Below are positions 1 through 9,297 of a stretch of DNA of 60,952 nucleotides, piece after piece. The notes under the pieces were generated by a model. That model saw only the letters and a list, made by a program, of their open reading frames with translations. It was not told where the DNA came from and did no database searches. The stretch is from Alphaproteobacteria bacterium (lineage in GTDB: Bacteria > Pseudomonadota > Alphaproteobacteria > UBA7879 > UBA5542), in contig JBAWWO010000006.1 of the NCBI GenBank assembly GCA_037146715.1, positions 1-60,952 on the forward strand. The letters run 5' to 3'. The translations under genes were made by a program, and so were the position numbers. How positions within the stretch are numbered: the first letter of the stretch is position 1; each line of letters opens with the position of its first letter.

Positions 1-135
1 AAATCCTGGTATAAATCATCTAAACATTAATCCTTAGCTACTTCAGCCCCTAAATCTTTAAGTGACAGCGGTTTCAGAAAAAACCACTGGGATCTTTCCG
101 AGAGTGCTCATTTAACTGTTGCTGTAAACGATAGC

Positions 136-666
136 ATGAGAAAAGTGTGTCTTGCTTATCATGGAATTCCAGGGCCAATTGATGTCCATGCTGGAGTGAC
201 ACTTGGAAATTTATATAAGGCGTTAAGAATAGACCAACATGTTTATCAAAATTTTTTGACATTGAAAAAAGTCCCCTCTATGTGGAATGATCGCCTTCTT
301 TTTCCGCTCATCAGAGTTCAAGAGTTTATGCATTTGGATCAAGGAATTTTTACCTTTATAGATTCCCCTGAGGGCTTTACAAAAGTCTGGGTAACAGCCG
401 GTATTGGCAACGTCCCTGCTTTGCTAGCACTAAAGGCTTTTATCTTGGGATGCACCAAAACTCACTCTCCATATTTTCCCGTAAGTTGTGTTTTATTTGG
501 ACGTCTAACTCATGATGCTGAAGAGTTTTTTACTAGAATTGGTTTGAATTTTTCTATGTTTGATCATACGAAAGAATCAGTCGACCATACTTTGTTACAT
601 CACTTTCCTGTGCTTCATACGACACTGCTCGCAGAACGGAAAATGGTGCAGGCTTCTCATCACTAG
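136..666 (+). CDS. Hypothetical protein, 176 aa
   Basis: I do not recognise a family. The product is soluble-looking, with no signal peptide or clear membrane segment. A stretch near residues 85-100 (WVTAGIGNVPALLALKAF) followed by VSCVLFGRLTHDAEEFF is faintly like the nucleotide-binding half of ferredoxin-NADP reductases, but no full motif is present and I do not rely on it. The frame stays open upstream from about base 31 with no ATG, GTG or TTG, and the ATG at 136 has no obvious ribosome site. This could therefore be the 3' part of a longer, decayed gene. Its stop overlaps by a few bases the 3' end of the convergent gene. Confidence 0.5.
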   Translation: MRKVCLAYHGIPGPIDVHAGVTLGNLYKALRIDQHVYQNFLTLKKVPSMWNDRLLFPLIRVQEFMHLDQGIFTFIDSPEGFTKVWVTAGIGNVPALLALKAFILGCTKTHSPYFPVSCVLFGRLTHDAEEFFTRIGLNFSMFDHTKESVDHTLLHHFPVLHTTLLAERKMVQASHH

Positions 667-1631
667 AACGCGTTAGGGTCAAGAGTTCCCTGATCTATTT
701 GCTGTTGCCTCTGATAATCAAGATCAGCCTGACTTAATCCCTGGCTATTACTATTCTGACTATTCTTCTGCGTCTTCGGGTCGATCGCAATACAATAGGC
801 CTGGGTGGGGTCGGTATAGCAGTTGAGCTGCTGATGCAGATAAGTCATAATCTGCTGGGCGCGGGGGTATTTTGAATCCAATCCCACCAGCTCGTCGGGC
901 AGGTTTTGAATCAAATTGGGACTACTGTTCAGCAAATTACTAAACCCAGACAGCAAGTTTTGCAGCTGTTTCAATTTCGCCATAATCCAATCCCGATTAA
1001 TGATAATATTCGGTGACGACCCACTGGACATTTTTACGCTAGGGTCCTCATTCGTTTGGCTGGAGGTCAAAGCAAAAATTAGGTTCGGCAAACTGGTCTT
1101 TTGGGCCGATTCAACCTCTTGAATCACCACTTTCATTTCAACCAAATTCAGCAGCTGCTGTACTTTTTGGGCATTTGTAGGGTCAGCTGTTTGGCTGTTA
1201 ATGAACTTTGTCAAAATATCCCGGTCTTTTTTGATGGCTGCATAGGATGCTGTAAAGTCAGTGACTGCATCATCTTGAGTTTTGTTATTTTCCCAGCGAG
1301 CAATGACCTTATTGGCCTCAGTCACCAAGAAATTGTTTTGGCTTGAGGGATCAACCATAGGCCCGCCCCCTTGGCCATAGTTGCCGCCCTGACCGTATCC
1401 ACCTTGACCATAGCCTCCACCCATTCCCATGCCACCACCTGGGTAGCTATAACTGGGGGGCATCATTCCGGGTTGGTTCATATTCATGCCCATCGTATAG
1501 CCAGGAGGCGCATACATGCCAGGACCTCGCACAACGCCGTAGCCTCCGCCATAAACACCAGGCATGATCATAGCCGCACTGTTCAAGGCAATTGCCGTTA
1601 TGAATAAGAATACGATGTAAGTTTTAGACAC
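663..1631 (-). CDS. Exported Gly/Tyr/Met-rich protein, 322 aa
   Basis: Residues 1-20 form a Sec-type signal peptide (basic N-terminus, then YIVFLFITAIALNSAA). Residues about 24-95 are low complexity: first Met/Pro/Gly/Tyr-rich (GMNMNQPGMMPPS), then short GYGQGG repeats like prion-type or structural glycine-rich segments. The remaining ~220 residues look mainly helical, contain two late cysteines and end in a Gln-rich tail. No family is recognised. It is the first gene downstream of the TpsB-type transporter on the same strand, about 190 bases away, so a functional link is possible. It lacks the size and beta-helix repeats expected of a TpsA exoprotein. Confidence 0.7.
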   Translation of the reverse strand: MSKTYIVFLFITAIALNSAAMIMPGVYGGGYGVVRGPGMYAPPGYTMGMNMNQPGMMPPSYSYPGGGMGMGGGYGQGGYGQGGNYGQGGGPMVDPSSQNNFLVTEANKVIARWENNKTQDDAVTDFTASYAAIKKDRDILTKFINSQTADPTNAQKVQQLLNLVEMKVVIQEVESAQKTSLPNLIFALTSSQTNEDPSVKMSSGSSPNIIINRDWIMAKLKQLQNLLSGFSNLLNSSPNLIQNLPDELVGLDSKYPRAQQIMTYLHQQLNCYTDPTQAYCIAIDPKTQKNSQNSNSQGLSQADLDYQRQQQIDQGTLDPNAF

Positions 1632-1726
1632 GGACGTTTCCTCCCTTTGGTATTTTTTGGTTTATCTATCCAGTATAATCTACTTTTTTCAAAAAACCAT
1701 AGAAAAAATTATGGGGAAGGCGTTGG

Positions 1727-1747
1727 TCCTCGGGTCAAGCCCGAGGA
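1727..1747. repeat. Alphaproteobacterial-type intergenic palindrome (copy 1)
   Basis: TCCTCGGG-TCAAG-CCCGAGGA forms an 8-bp perfect stem with a 5-base loop, between tpsB and the Gly-rich gene. It matches the CCTCGGGCTTGACCCGAGG palindromes common between genes in Alphaproteobacteria. Related copies occur in this window at 8048-8071, 15436-15460, 17270-17290 and 60582-60605. There is no T-run on the side that would make it a terminator for tpsB; the T-run (A-run on +) precedes it in that direction. Confidence 0.7.
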
Positions 1748-1808
1748 AAGCAAAAAAAAAGAGCCCAAGGGATTCAATTGGGACGAAGCCGTTTCATGAA
1801 ATACTCGG

Positions 1809-1825
1809 CCAAAAAGCTAGGTTTT
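1809..1825 (-). repeat. 17-bp post-stop repeat (copy 1)
   Basis: The plus-strand sequence CCAAAAAGCTAGGTTTT abuts the stop codon of the leftward tpsB gene. Near-identical 17-mers follow the stop codons of alr (8116-8132) and grxC (36760-36776), all in the same orientation relative to the gene. Confidence 0.55.
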
Positions 1826-3495
1826 TAAATGGTGTAGTTAATCCCGAAGTAGAACTTATCCTTCACCGGACTTCCCACAAGCATATGCCGCATAGGACGA
1901 CCGTAAATTAAGTACATGCTGCCCCTAGCCCCCAGGCTTACACGCACACCACCACCCAGACCTTTAGCGCTGTCTGTTGAGGATTCATCCGTGCTGGGAG
2001 CCCGATTCCAAATGTGCGAATTGCTATAAAAGGCCAAAAACATTATATCCCTAAAGAAGGAATCAAAGGGAATACGGTACTGCAGCTCAAGCCGCCCTTG
2101 CAAGCCGCTATCTCCAGTTAATGCTCCTGGTGCATAGGCCCGGTTTTCAGAGCCCCCTACCCCGAACCGTTGGGCTGATAAAAGAGTTGCCCCTGCATAT
2201 TGCCCCTGCATGGAAAAGAGTAAGGCCAGGTTATCCATCAGGAAATTAAGCTGTTGCAGCCTGTCGAAAGAAAAAGTCAACCGCGTATAGTTGGCCGTTC
2301 CATTCAGGCGTGATCGTAAAGGCCCCTGATCACTGGCCCCTATGGCATTCAACCCATAGGAAAATTCAGCGTCCAACTGGTTGCTGCCTAAAAAGGCATC
2401 ACTTAGCTCGTACCGCATGCCAAATAACAAAGACCTTGTTTTATCTGTGTACCTTGAAATACCGGTAGCTGACATTGACTTAACGTTTTGCGCCCCCATT
2501 CCCCCTTGGAAAGATAACATCTGATCCCGTTCTAAGATCACTGGTTTTCTAAAAACTACCTTGCCATCCATTTCTCTGCTGACAATATCGTTAGGCGCCA
2601 GGGTACCACTAGGGTTCGACCGAGCTTGGTTTCCTTGAATCTTAACTGTTTCTCCGCCATACCCTACAGGCACCTCATACTTCGCGAAAAGCGCATGAAA
2701 GTCTGTGGTATTGGGGGAACTTGCCCCCCCTGCCTCAAGATAATCATGATGGTTGGTTACGTTGTTGATCCGACTTTGCGCAATGCCCATCCAGGGCCCT
2801 AAACTGTTGACCTGATCATTGTTCGCAGCCACTGTGATTGTAGTTTTTTGCCGGGAAAGCTTCACAATCAAATCCGTGGCATTTAAGGCTTTAGTCGATG
2901 GCGTAAAGGTTGTTTGAACCTCAACCCCGAACAGATGCCGAATCAACAAAAGATTATGTTCTAAAACATCTTGATGCAATGGCTTGGAACGAAGGATTTG
3001 ATTCAAATAATACTTAATCTTTTCGTCGCAAACTTTTTGAGGATCATCGAGTACATACTGGGCAACATATCCTTCCACCACCTTGATAACAATAATCCCC
3101 CTTTCAACCTCTTGCTTAGGGACCATGGCATAGGATAACACATACCCATTTTTGCGATATTTTTTCGTAATTTTTTGGGTGACTTCGTTTAGGTCAGAGA
3201 AAGAGATATCTTTATTGATATATTTTTTATAAAAAGGAAGAAATTCTGCGTCAGAATACAGGGTGTTCCCTGTTAAAATAATAGACTTTAAGGTAAAGCG
3301 AACAGAACTTGCTTTTTGCGCCTCTGTCAGGCCCGATTCCTCTGATTCTTTGGGTCGGGGAACTGTTTCAAACTTCAGGGGTTCGGCCTCTAGAGTATCC
3401 AAAACCTGGGTAATCTTTGTTTGCTCTATGTCCGCAAAGGCCACAGACTGAAAAAACAGCAAAAAGACAACCAACCGAAATCCGCGAACTTTCAC
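1825..3495 (-). CDS. ShlB/FhaC/HecB-family TpsB outer-membrane transporter
   Basis: This is the outer-membrane pore of a two-partner (type Vb) secretion system. A signal peptide covers residues 1-21 (ending VAFA). A POTRA-like domain starts near residue 66 (FTLKSIILTGNTLYSDAEF) and runs to about 145 with a characteristic GYVLSYAMVP-type strand and VVEGYV motif. The remaining ~400 residues have alternating hydrophobic strands typical of a 16-strand barrel (for example GGSENRAYAPGALTGDSG and LQYRIPF near the end). Its 556 residues match FhaC/ShlB length. The last residues (NYTI) are a weaker barrel-end signal than the usual terminal Phe. No large TpsA gene adjoins it; the next gene on the strand is a Gly-rich exported protein. 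Family assignment is firm, the substrate is unknown. Confidence 0.88.
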   Translation of the reverse strand: MKVRGFRLVVFLLFFQSVAFADIEQTKITQVLDTLEAEPLKFETVPRPKESEESGLTEAQKASSVRFTLKSIILTGNTLYSDAEFLPFYKKYINKDISFSDLNEVTQKITKKYRKNGYVLSYAMVPKQEVERGIIVIKVVEGYVAQYVLDDPQKVCDEKIKYYLNQILRSKPLHQDVLEHNLLLIRHLFGVEVQTTFTPSTKALNATDLIVKLSRQKTTITVAANNDQVNSLGPWMGIAQSRINNVTNHHDYLEAGGASSPNTTDFHALFAKYEVPVGYGGETVKIQGNQARSNPSGTLAPNDIVSREMDGKVVFRKPVILERDQMLSFQGGMGAQNVKSMSATGISRYTDKTRSLLFGMRYELSDAFLGSNQLDAEFSYGLNAIGASDQGPLRSRLNGTANYTRLTFSFDRLQQLNFLMDNLALLFSMQGQYAGATLLSAQRFGVGGSENRAYAPGALTGDSGLQGRLELQYRIPFDSFFRDIMFLAFYSNSHIWNRAPSTDESSTDSAKGLGGGVRVSLGARGSMYLIYGRPMRHMLVGSPVKDKFYFGINYTI

Positions 3496-3609
3496 GAAAC
3501 CTTCCCTTATTTTTCTTTAAGTCTACCTATAATGGAACAGAATGACAAGTTTGTTGTCAGACCTGCGGTAATTAGACGGTATTTAGTTGCCTTTGCGGTG
3601 ATTAGGACA

Positions 3610-3640
3610 TATAATCTCCCTATAATTTGCGGAGATTATA
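3610..3640. promoter_or_regulatory. 10-bp inverted repeat between tpsB and yqeY
   Basis: TATAATCTCC (3610-3619) and GGAGATTATA (3631-3640) are perfect inverted repeats around an 11-base spacer that itself contains TATAAT (3621-3626). The same block carries three related direct units: TGCGGTAATTAGA (near 3564), TGCGGTGATTAGG (near 3594) and TGCGGAGATTATA (3628-3640). It lies in the divergent intergenic region, 60 bases before yqeY. A promoter with an operator is the likeliest reading; the binding protein is unknown. Confidence 0.45.
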
Positions 3641-3699
3641 GTGGTCTTATTTCACTCTCCAGCAGAGATCTCATATAAGATTTAAAAGAAAGGTCCCTT

Positions 3700-4161
3700 A
3701 TGTTACGCGAACAACTTACCCATGCCATGAAAGAGTCCATGAAAAGCAATGACAAGGAAAAACTTGGCACTGTTAGAATGATTTTAGCCGCTATTAAACA
3801 AAAAGACATTGATGCCCGCCCAAAAGGTTTAGTTGATGGTATTCCAGAAGATCAAATTGTTCAGCTGATGCAAACCATGATCAAGCAGCGCAGAGAAAGC
3901 ATTGCCATGTTTACCCAAGCGAATCGCATGGATTTGGTTGAAAAAGAAGAAAGCGAAATCAGCATTATTTTCTCTTTCCTGCCGAAACAATTAGATGATA
4001 CAGAGCTGAAAGAAGCTGTCACAAAAGCAATCCACCAGGCCGATGCAAAATCTCCCAAAGATATGGGGGCCGTAATGACTATTTTGCGTGAAGAATATGC
4101 GGGTCAAATGGATTTTGGTAAAGCCTCAACCTTTTTAAAAGACAAACTATCAAGCCTTTAG
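3700..4161 (+). CDS. yqeY: GatB/YqeY domain protein
   Basis: The 153-residue protein is a stand-alone YqeY domain, related to the C-terminal tail of GatB that contacts tRNA. It is helical throughout, and the characteristic segments TVRMILAAIKQKDIDAR (near residue 25), IVQLMQTMIKQRRES, EISIIFSFLPKQLDD and AKSPKDMGAVMTILR are all visible. The length is normal for the family. It sits 11 bases before dnaG in the yqeY-dnaG-rpoD arrangement usual in Alphaproteobacteria, so co-transcription is likely. Its physiological role is poorly defined. Confidence 0.92.
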   Translation: MLREQLTHAMKESMKSNDKEKLGTVRMILAAIKQKDIDARPKGLVDGIPEDQIVQLMQTMIKQRRESIAMFTQANRMDLVEKEESEISIIFSFLPKQLDDTELKEAVTKAIHQADAKSPKDMGAVMTILREEYAGQMDFGKASTFLKDKLSSL

Positions 4162-4172
4162 AAAGTTTTTTC

Positions 4173-5954
4173 ATGATGAATGATTCCGTGCTGGAACAAA
4201 TAAAGGCACGCCTAACCCTTTCTGAATTCATCAGCAAATCGGTCCCCCTGAAAAAACGAGGACACGAGTTCGTTGGGTGCTGCCCTTTTCACCAGGAAAA
4301 AACTGCCTCCTTCACGGTCAATGACTCAAAGGGTTTTTATCATTGTTTTGGCTGTGGGGTTCATGGATCCATCTTTGATTTCTTGATGTTTCAGCAACAC
4401 ATTGACTTTGGGGAAGCTCTTCGGCAGGCCGCCCAGATTGCTGGTGTTGAGCTGCCCAAATTCACAAAAGAACCAGAAAGCGTTCTGTCTGGACGGGAAG
4501 CTCTGCTGAAAATTCTGGAAGAGGCCGCCCAGTATTTTCAAAAACAACTCAACCTGGCCGAGGGCACAGAAGCACGAGATTACTTACACCACAACCGTCA
4601 ATTAACTCCCCAAGTCATTAAGTCTTTCCGCATAGGGTATGCTCCATCTCAAGGATCCCCCCTCAAGGAACATCTGTTAAAGGAAGGCTTTGCCCTGCCC
4701 CTGATTCAAGAAGCAGGCCTGCTTAGCACAACAGACCGGGGCGATTCCTATGACAAATTCCGCAATCGCATTATGTTTCCCATTTTGGACAGAGCCAGCA
4801 AAGTTATTGGGTTTGGCGGGCGCATTTTGGGCCCTGGCGAGCCTAAATACTTGAACTCTCCGGAAACACCTGTATTTGACAAGGGGCGCACCCTTTTTAA
4901 TATCGATAAAGCTTTCAAATCCCTTCAAAGGGACCAGCCCGTTTTCGTGGTTGAAGGATATATGGACGTTATCCGCCTGGTTCAACATGGCTATGAACGG
5001 GTCGTTGCCCCCATGGGAACAGCCCTGACAGAAGATCAAATCCAGCTTTTGTGGAAGGTTTACCCGGAACCCCTTGTGTGTTTTGACGGAGATAACGCGG
5101 GCCACAAAGCAGCTGAACGGGCCGCAGAAAAAGTATTACCCCTTTTGAAAGCTGGACACTCTTTAAATTTTATCATGCTGCCCGATGGGGAAGACCCAGA
5201 CACCTTGCTTCAAAGAAAGGGCAAAACGGCCTGGACTCAAGCAACAACCGCCGCAACCCCGCTGAATGAGTTTTTGTGGCAGTCATTGGTCACAGATTTT
5301 CCTAAAAAAACCCCAGAAAAGAAAGCTCTGCTTCAAAAAAGAATTGATCAGGCCTTACAAAAAATAACAGATTCCCAAGTGCGAACTTTCTATAGCTATG
5401 ACTTAAAAGACAAATTCTTTGCCTGGAGCCGCGAACTCAAGAAAAATAAATTGAGCTCCTCCCCCACTCATTCCCTAACAAAACTAAATTCAAAAGCCCT
5501 GCAAGAACGCATCATTATGGCTTGTATCCTGCAACATCCAGATCTTTTGGACCATGTCCACGAAGAATTTGGTTGTATTGTTTTTGACGATAAAAACTAT
5601 ACTATTTTGCAGCAAATCATTCTTTTTTATTTTCATGAACAAAAACCCCTTGAAATATCTTCGCTCCATCTCTATCTAACAGAAAGGAAGTTGGATGCTC
5701 TATGTGAGCAAGTACGATCTGTTGACTTGAAAGTACATGCTCCCTTCATATGGCAAAGCAATAAAGACGAGCTGCTGGATTTTTGGAAAGCAACTTTATC
5801 GGCGTATCAAACAAAACAGCAAGATACGCTTGATTTAGAGCAAGCTAAAGAGAATCTGACCCAGGATTTTTCGCAAGAATCTTGGAATCGCTTTAAAATA
5901 CTAAAAGAAATGCGCTATGCACTTCCTGAAGACGAAAAAGACGAGTTGATTTAA
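4173..5954 (+). CDS. dnaG: DNA primase
   Basis: The enzyme makes RNA primers for replication. An N-terminal CHC2 zinc ribbon is present (C37, H40, C58, C61 in CPFH...HCFGC). It is followed by the RNA polymerase domain with a Toprim fold: VFVVEGYMDV near residue 260 carries the conserved Glu, and CFDGDNAGHKAAERA near 308 carries the Asp motif. The C-terminal ~170 residues would bind the replicative helicase. The length (593) is normal. Two adjacent ATGs (4173 and 4176) could both serve as start. The gene leads directly to rpoD 44 bases downstream. Confidence 0.96.
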   Translation: MMNDSVLEQIKARLTLSEFISKSVPLKKRGHEFVGCCPFHQEKTASFTVNDSKGFYHCFGCGVHGSIFDFLMFQQHIDFGEALRQAAQIAGVELPKFTKEPESVLSGREALLKILEEAAQYFQKQLNLAEGTEARDYLHHNRQLTPQVIKSFRIGYAPSQGSPLKEHLLKEGFALPLIQEAGLLSTTDRGDSYDKFRNRIMFPILDRASKVIGFGGRILGPGEPKYLNSPETPVFDKGRTLFNIDKAFKSLQRDQPVFVVEGYMDVIRLVQHGYERVVAPMGTALTEDQIQLLWKVYPEPLVCFDGDNAGHKAAERAAEKVLPLLKAGHSLNFIMLPDGEDPDTLLQRKGKTAWTQATTAATPLNEFLWQSLVTDFPKKTPEKKALLQKRIDQALQKITDSQVRTFYSYDLKDKFFAWSRELKKNKLSSSPTHSLTKLNSKALQERIIMACILQHPDLLDHVHEEFGCIVFDDKNYTILQQIILFYFHEQKPLEISSLHLYLTERKLDALCEQVRSVDLKVHAPFIWQSNKDELLDFWKATLSAYQTKQQDTLDLEQAKENLTQDFSQESWNRFKILKEMRYALPEDEKDELI

Positions 5955-5998
5955 CTGTACAATGTGGTACGATCTATTGCTAAAAAAAGAGGGCGAAA

Positions 5999-8023
5999 AT
6001 GACAAAAGAACTAGATAATACTGGCTTTTCTGAAGAACAAGAACGGGAAGACCTTGCCCCTGTAGACAAAAAACAAATGTCTGTAGATATCCAAAAGCTA
6101 TTGGCTGAAGCCAAGCAAAAAGGGTTTGTCACCAAAGACGAAATTAAACAGGCTATTTCAAGCGCTAAAAATGCGGAAGAACTCAATGAAATGATTTTGG
6201 AAACTTTCGCTGATATGAATATTGATGTGACAGATGGGGAAGAAACAGAAACCTCTTTTCCCACTGCCGCAACAGAAGAAGACGAACCAGAAACTCTTGA
6301 TTTAACGCCCGATTCATCTGGTCGTACTGACGACCCTGTGCGCATGTACTTACGTGAAATGGGTAGCGTTGAACTGCTTTCCCGTGAAGGCGAAATTGAA
6401 ATTGCAAAACGCATAGAAAGCGGCCGGGAAATGATGACCCGCGCTTTGTATTCAAGCCCACGAACAATAGACGCTGTACTCGCCTGGGGCGCAGCCCTTA
6501 AAGAAGGTAAAATTCTTTTAAGAGACATTGCTTTATTGGAAACCCCCTATGAAGAAGATATTCCTTTTGATGAAGTTGCTGCTGATGTCACCTTTGTTGA
6601 TGAAATTCCTTTAGCCCCCACTAAGGAAACAACTGGTGAACCAACTCTTTCAGAAGTCGAAAAAAAACCCTCTTCAGAAGATGAGGAGTCGTTGGATCCT
6701 ATCGTCCTTGCGCCTGAGGAAGAAGCTGAAGAGGTTGAAGCAGAATCTGAGGTCATTTCTCTTGCTTTGTTAGAAGCCACAGCCATGCCTAAAATTTTGG
6801 AGGGCTTAGCCAAGGTAGAAACGTTAAACGAACAGTTAAAAAAGACACGCCTATCCAAACTATCTTACACCCTGAAAAATGCCACTGTACCTGTCAAGAT
6901 ACTAGATGAGCATCATGCATTGGAAGAAGAAATTGTTGATACAATCCGCGATTTGCGTTTGAACAATCATCGCATTGAAGAGCTTACAACCGAGCTTAGC
7001 GAATACAACAAAACCATCACAAATTGCGAACTTGAATTGTTAAAAAAGGCAGAATCTTTTGGTGTTGACCGAACTGCGTATATTCAAGCCTATACAAACC
7101 AAGAGCTCAGCGCTTCTTGGTTAAAAGGCCTTGAATCAAAGGGCGACGAATGGAAAAGCTTTGCAACTGCCAAAAAAGTCAAAGACATTATGACTGAACT
7201 GCAGGCCATACCAGCCCCATTTGATCTGTCTCTTTTAGATTTTAAAAACCTGATCAGCGTTGTTCAACGGGGTACCCGTCAGTCAAACAAAGCAAAAACA
7301 GAAATGATTGAGGCCAACTTGCGTCTGGTTATTTCTATTGCTAAAAAATATACCAACCGAGGACTTCAGTTCTTGGATCTGATTCAAGAAGGCAACATTG
7401 GCCTTATGAAGGCCGTTGATAAGTTTGAATACCGTCGGGGTTATAAGTTTTCAACCTATGCTACATGGTGGATTCGTCAGGCTATTACTCGGTCTATTGC
7501 AGACCAAGCCCGCACCATCCGTATTCCTGTGCACATGATTGAAACCATCAACAAGTTGGTGCGTACATCGCGGCAAATGCTCCATGAAATTGGCCGCGAA
7601 CCAACCCCTGAGGAATTGGCAGAAAAGCTTTCTATGCCTTTAGATAAAATTCGCAAAGTGCTGAAGATTGCTAAAGAACCTATCAGCCTTGAGACTCCCG
7701 TGGGGGATGAGGATGACAGTCACTTAGGAGACTTCATTGAGGATAAAAACTCAGTTGTTCCTTTGGATGCGGCCATTCATTCGAATCTGCGGGAAGCTAC
7801 AACACGGGTGCTATCAACCCTGACCGCTCGTGAAGAGCGCGTTCTGAGAATGCGGTTTGGTATTGGAATGAATACAGACCACACCCTGGAAGAAGTTGGC
7901 CAGCAGTTTTCTGTAACCCGGGAACGCATTCGACAAATCGAAGCCAAAGCTTTGCGTAAGCTCAAGCACCCCAGTCGTTCACGGAAGCTCCGCAGCTTTA
8001 TTGACGGGACGACTGTTAATTAG
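5999..8023 (+). CDS. rpoD: RNA polymerase primary sigma factor (sigma-70)
   Basis: This is the housekeeping sigma factor. It has region 1.1 at the N-terminus and region 1.2 near [22 protein letters not shown] (about residues 110-130, split here). An acidic non-conserved insert follows at about 190-255, where Glu-rich runs are prominent. Region 2 includes [20 protein letters not shown] and [14 protein letters not shown]. Region 4.2 near the end has [20 protein letters not shown]. The length (674) fits alphaproteobacterial RpoD. A good ribosome site (AAAGAGGG, 5986-5993) precedes the ATG. It converges on alr. Confidence 0.97.
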   Translation: MTKELDNTGFSEEQEREDLAPVDKKQMSVDIQKLLAEAKQKGFVTKDEIKQAISSAKNAEELNEMILETFADMNIDVTDGEETETSFPTAATEEDEPETLDLTPDSSGRTDDPVRMYLREMGSVELLSREGEIEIAKRIESGREMMTRALYSSPRTIDAVLAWGAALKEGKILLRDIALLETPYEEDIPFDEVAADVTFVDEIPLAPTKETTGEPTLSEVEKKPSSEDEESLDPIVLAPEEEAEEVEAESEVISLALLEATAMPKILEGLAKVETLNEQLKKTRLSKLSYTLKNATVPVKILDEHHALEEEIVDTIRDLRLNNHRIEELTTELSEYNKTITNCELELLKKAESFGVDRTAYIQAYTNQELSASWLKGLESKGDEWKSFATAKKVKDIMTELQAIPAPFDLSLLDFKNLISVVQRGTRQSNKAKTEMIEANLRLVISIAKKYTNRGLQFLDLIQEGNIGLMKAVDKFEYRRGYKFSTYATWWIRQAITRSIADQARTIRIPVHMIETINKLVRTSRQMLHEIGREPTPEELAEKLSMPLDKIRKVLKIAKEPISLETPVGDEDDSHLGDFIEDKNSVVPLDAAIHSNLREATTRVLSTLTAREERVLRMRFGIGMNTDHTLEEVGQQFSVTRERIRQIEAKALRKLKHPSRSRKLRSFIDGTTVN

Positions 8024-8047
8024 TTCTGCCTTACCTCTCCTGCTGAC

Positions 8048-8071
8048 TTCCTAGGGCTTCGACCCTAGGGA
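8048..8071. repeat. Intergenic palindrome (copy 2), possible bidirectional terminator
   Basis: TTCCTAGGG-CTTCGA-CCCTAGGGA forms a 9-bp stem with one T-G wobble and a 6-base loop. It lies between the converging rpoD and alr genes, so it may help end both transcripts, although neither side has a strong T-run. Stem-loop layout and loop sequence relate it to the other palindromes of the window. Confidence 0.6.
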
Positions 8072-8115
8072 ATCATTCGGTGATGGAATTTAAGATCTCT
8101 TCGCGATAGAGGGGG

Positions 8116-8132
8116 CCAAAAATCTAGGTTTT
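8116..8132 (-). repeat. 17-bp post-stop repeat (copy 2)
   Basis: CCAAAAATCTAGGTTTT spans the alr stop codon (CTA on + at 8124-8126), so the repeat supplies the last codons and stop of alr. It is related to 1809-1825 and 36760-36776. Confidence 0.55.
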
Positions 8133-9200
8133 ATCATAAATTCTGGCATAGCGGTTCCCCAACCGCGTCACCAACTCATAGATACCTGAATTGCTGTCTG
8201 CGGCTTGCTTATAGAAAGTCCTTCGGTCCCGGATTAAGTCCACCCAGGTTTCCGTGGAAATCAATTCCGACGGAATGTGTGACACATCAATCACTGTCAA
8301 ATCCATCGAAACCCGCCCTAAAATGGGGGCCTCATGATCGCCCACATACACAACCCCTTGATTGCTGCACGCACGGGGCAACCCATCCGCGAATCCGACC
8401 CCAATAGTGGCTATATTTTTAGATTCTGGCGCCACGTAAGTAGCCCCATACCCAATGGAGTCGCCTTTTTGCAGGATTCTGGTTTGTAAAATACGCGCCT
8501 GAGTTTTAAAGGTAAATTTCAGATTTTCTGTCACCTTACCAGGAAATGGTTGAATGCTGCCGTACAGAGCCTTACCAATACGCAACATATGAAAGAAATA
8601 ATCATCGGGTAGATTTAGGGATTCAGATGCCGCAAGCGAATACTGAGCCCCAGGAAAATGTTGAATAATAGATTTGAAACGAGCCAACTGTCGAGCATTA
8701 TGAGGGTCATCCGGATGTTCAGCACAGGCCATATGGGACATAACATAGTCAACCCGTGCACCCTTTAAATTTTCAAGAACTTCCCCGACTTCATCTTCAT
8801 TCAGCCCCAGCCGATTCATACCTGTATCAAAATGCAAGATAATCGGCGCGTCTGAATGAGCGCGCCACAATTTAAGCTGCTCGACCGAACAAATAACTGG
8901 TCGCAACTGAGCCTGATCAAAATAGAGTAAATCATTCCTATGAAAAGCATTCAGAACAAAAATAGTCACACCAGTCCCCACAAGCTGGCGCAGGGCTACC
9001 CCCTCACAAACCGTTGCTACAAAGATAGTGCCCGCACCTGCTTCAACCAAGGGGCCTGCCAAAGCGCCCATCCCCAAACCATAGGCATTTGCTTTCAAGA
9101 CAACAGCCACATCCCGCTTTGTGAAACTTTTTATTTTTTCATAGTTCTCACAAATCGTCTTCAAAGAAACGTGTAGCTTTAAATTGTTATTAAAAATCAT
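8124..9200 (-). CDS. alr: Alanine racemase
   Basis: This PLP enzyme interconverts L- and D-alanine for peptidoglycan. The PLP-binding lysine is K36 in AVVLKANAYGLG. Further family blocks are LHFDTGMNRLGL (about 140-152), IGKALYG, the catalytic-tyrosine region IGYGATYVAP (about 250) and VSMDLTVIDVS near residue 300. The length (358) is normal. The C-terminal residues DKT and the stop lie inside a 17-bp repeat that also follows two other leftward genes. Transcribed alone and convergent with rpoD. Confidence 0.95.
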   Translation of the reverse strand: MIFNNNLKLHVSLKTICENYEKIKSFTKRDVAVVLKANAYGLGMGALAGPLVEAGAGTIFVATVCEGVALRQLVGTGVTIFVLNAFHRNDLLYFDQAQLRPVICSVEQLKLWRAHSDAPIILHFDTGMNRLGLNEDEVGEVLENLKGARVDYVMSHMACAEHPDDPHNARQLARFKSIIQHFPGAQYSLAASESLNLPDDYFFHMLRIGKALYGSIQPFPGKVTENLKFTFKTQARILQTRILQKGDSIGYGATYVAPESKNIATIGVGFADGLPRACSNQGVVYVGDHEAPILGRVSMDLTVIDVSHIPSELISTETWVDLIRDRRTFYKQAADSNSGIYELVTRLGNRYARIYDKT

Positions 9201-9297
9201 ATTTTTACTATAGAAGAAGCCTTAGGCAAGATCAATCACACCTTTCACAAAAACCCCTTTAAACTTTCCCTCCATTCCTTTATCGTAAATAAAATCA

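Noticed and set aside
1657..1911. Rightward open frame in the tpsB / Gly-rich gap
   Set aside because: Its peptide (VLGSSPRKAKKK) is the translation of the intergenic palindrome and A-run, and it runs into tpsB on the other strand.
3421..3678. 85-codon frame in the tpsB/yqeY gap
   Set aside because: It overlaps the tpsB 5' end and the operator-like repeats, with no ribosome site or recognisable product.
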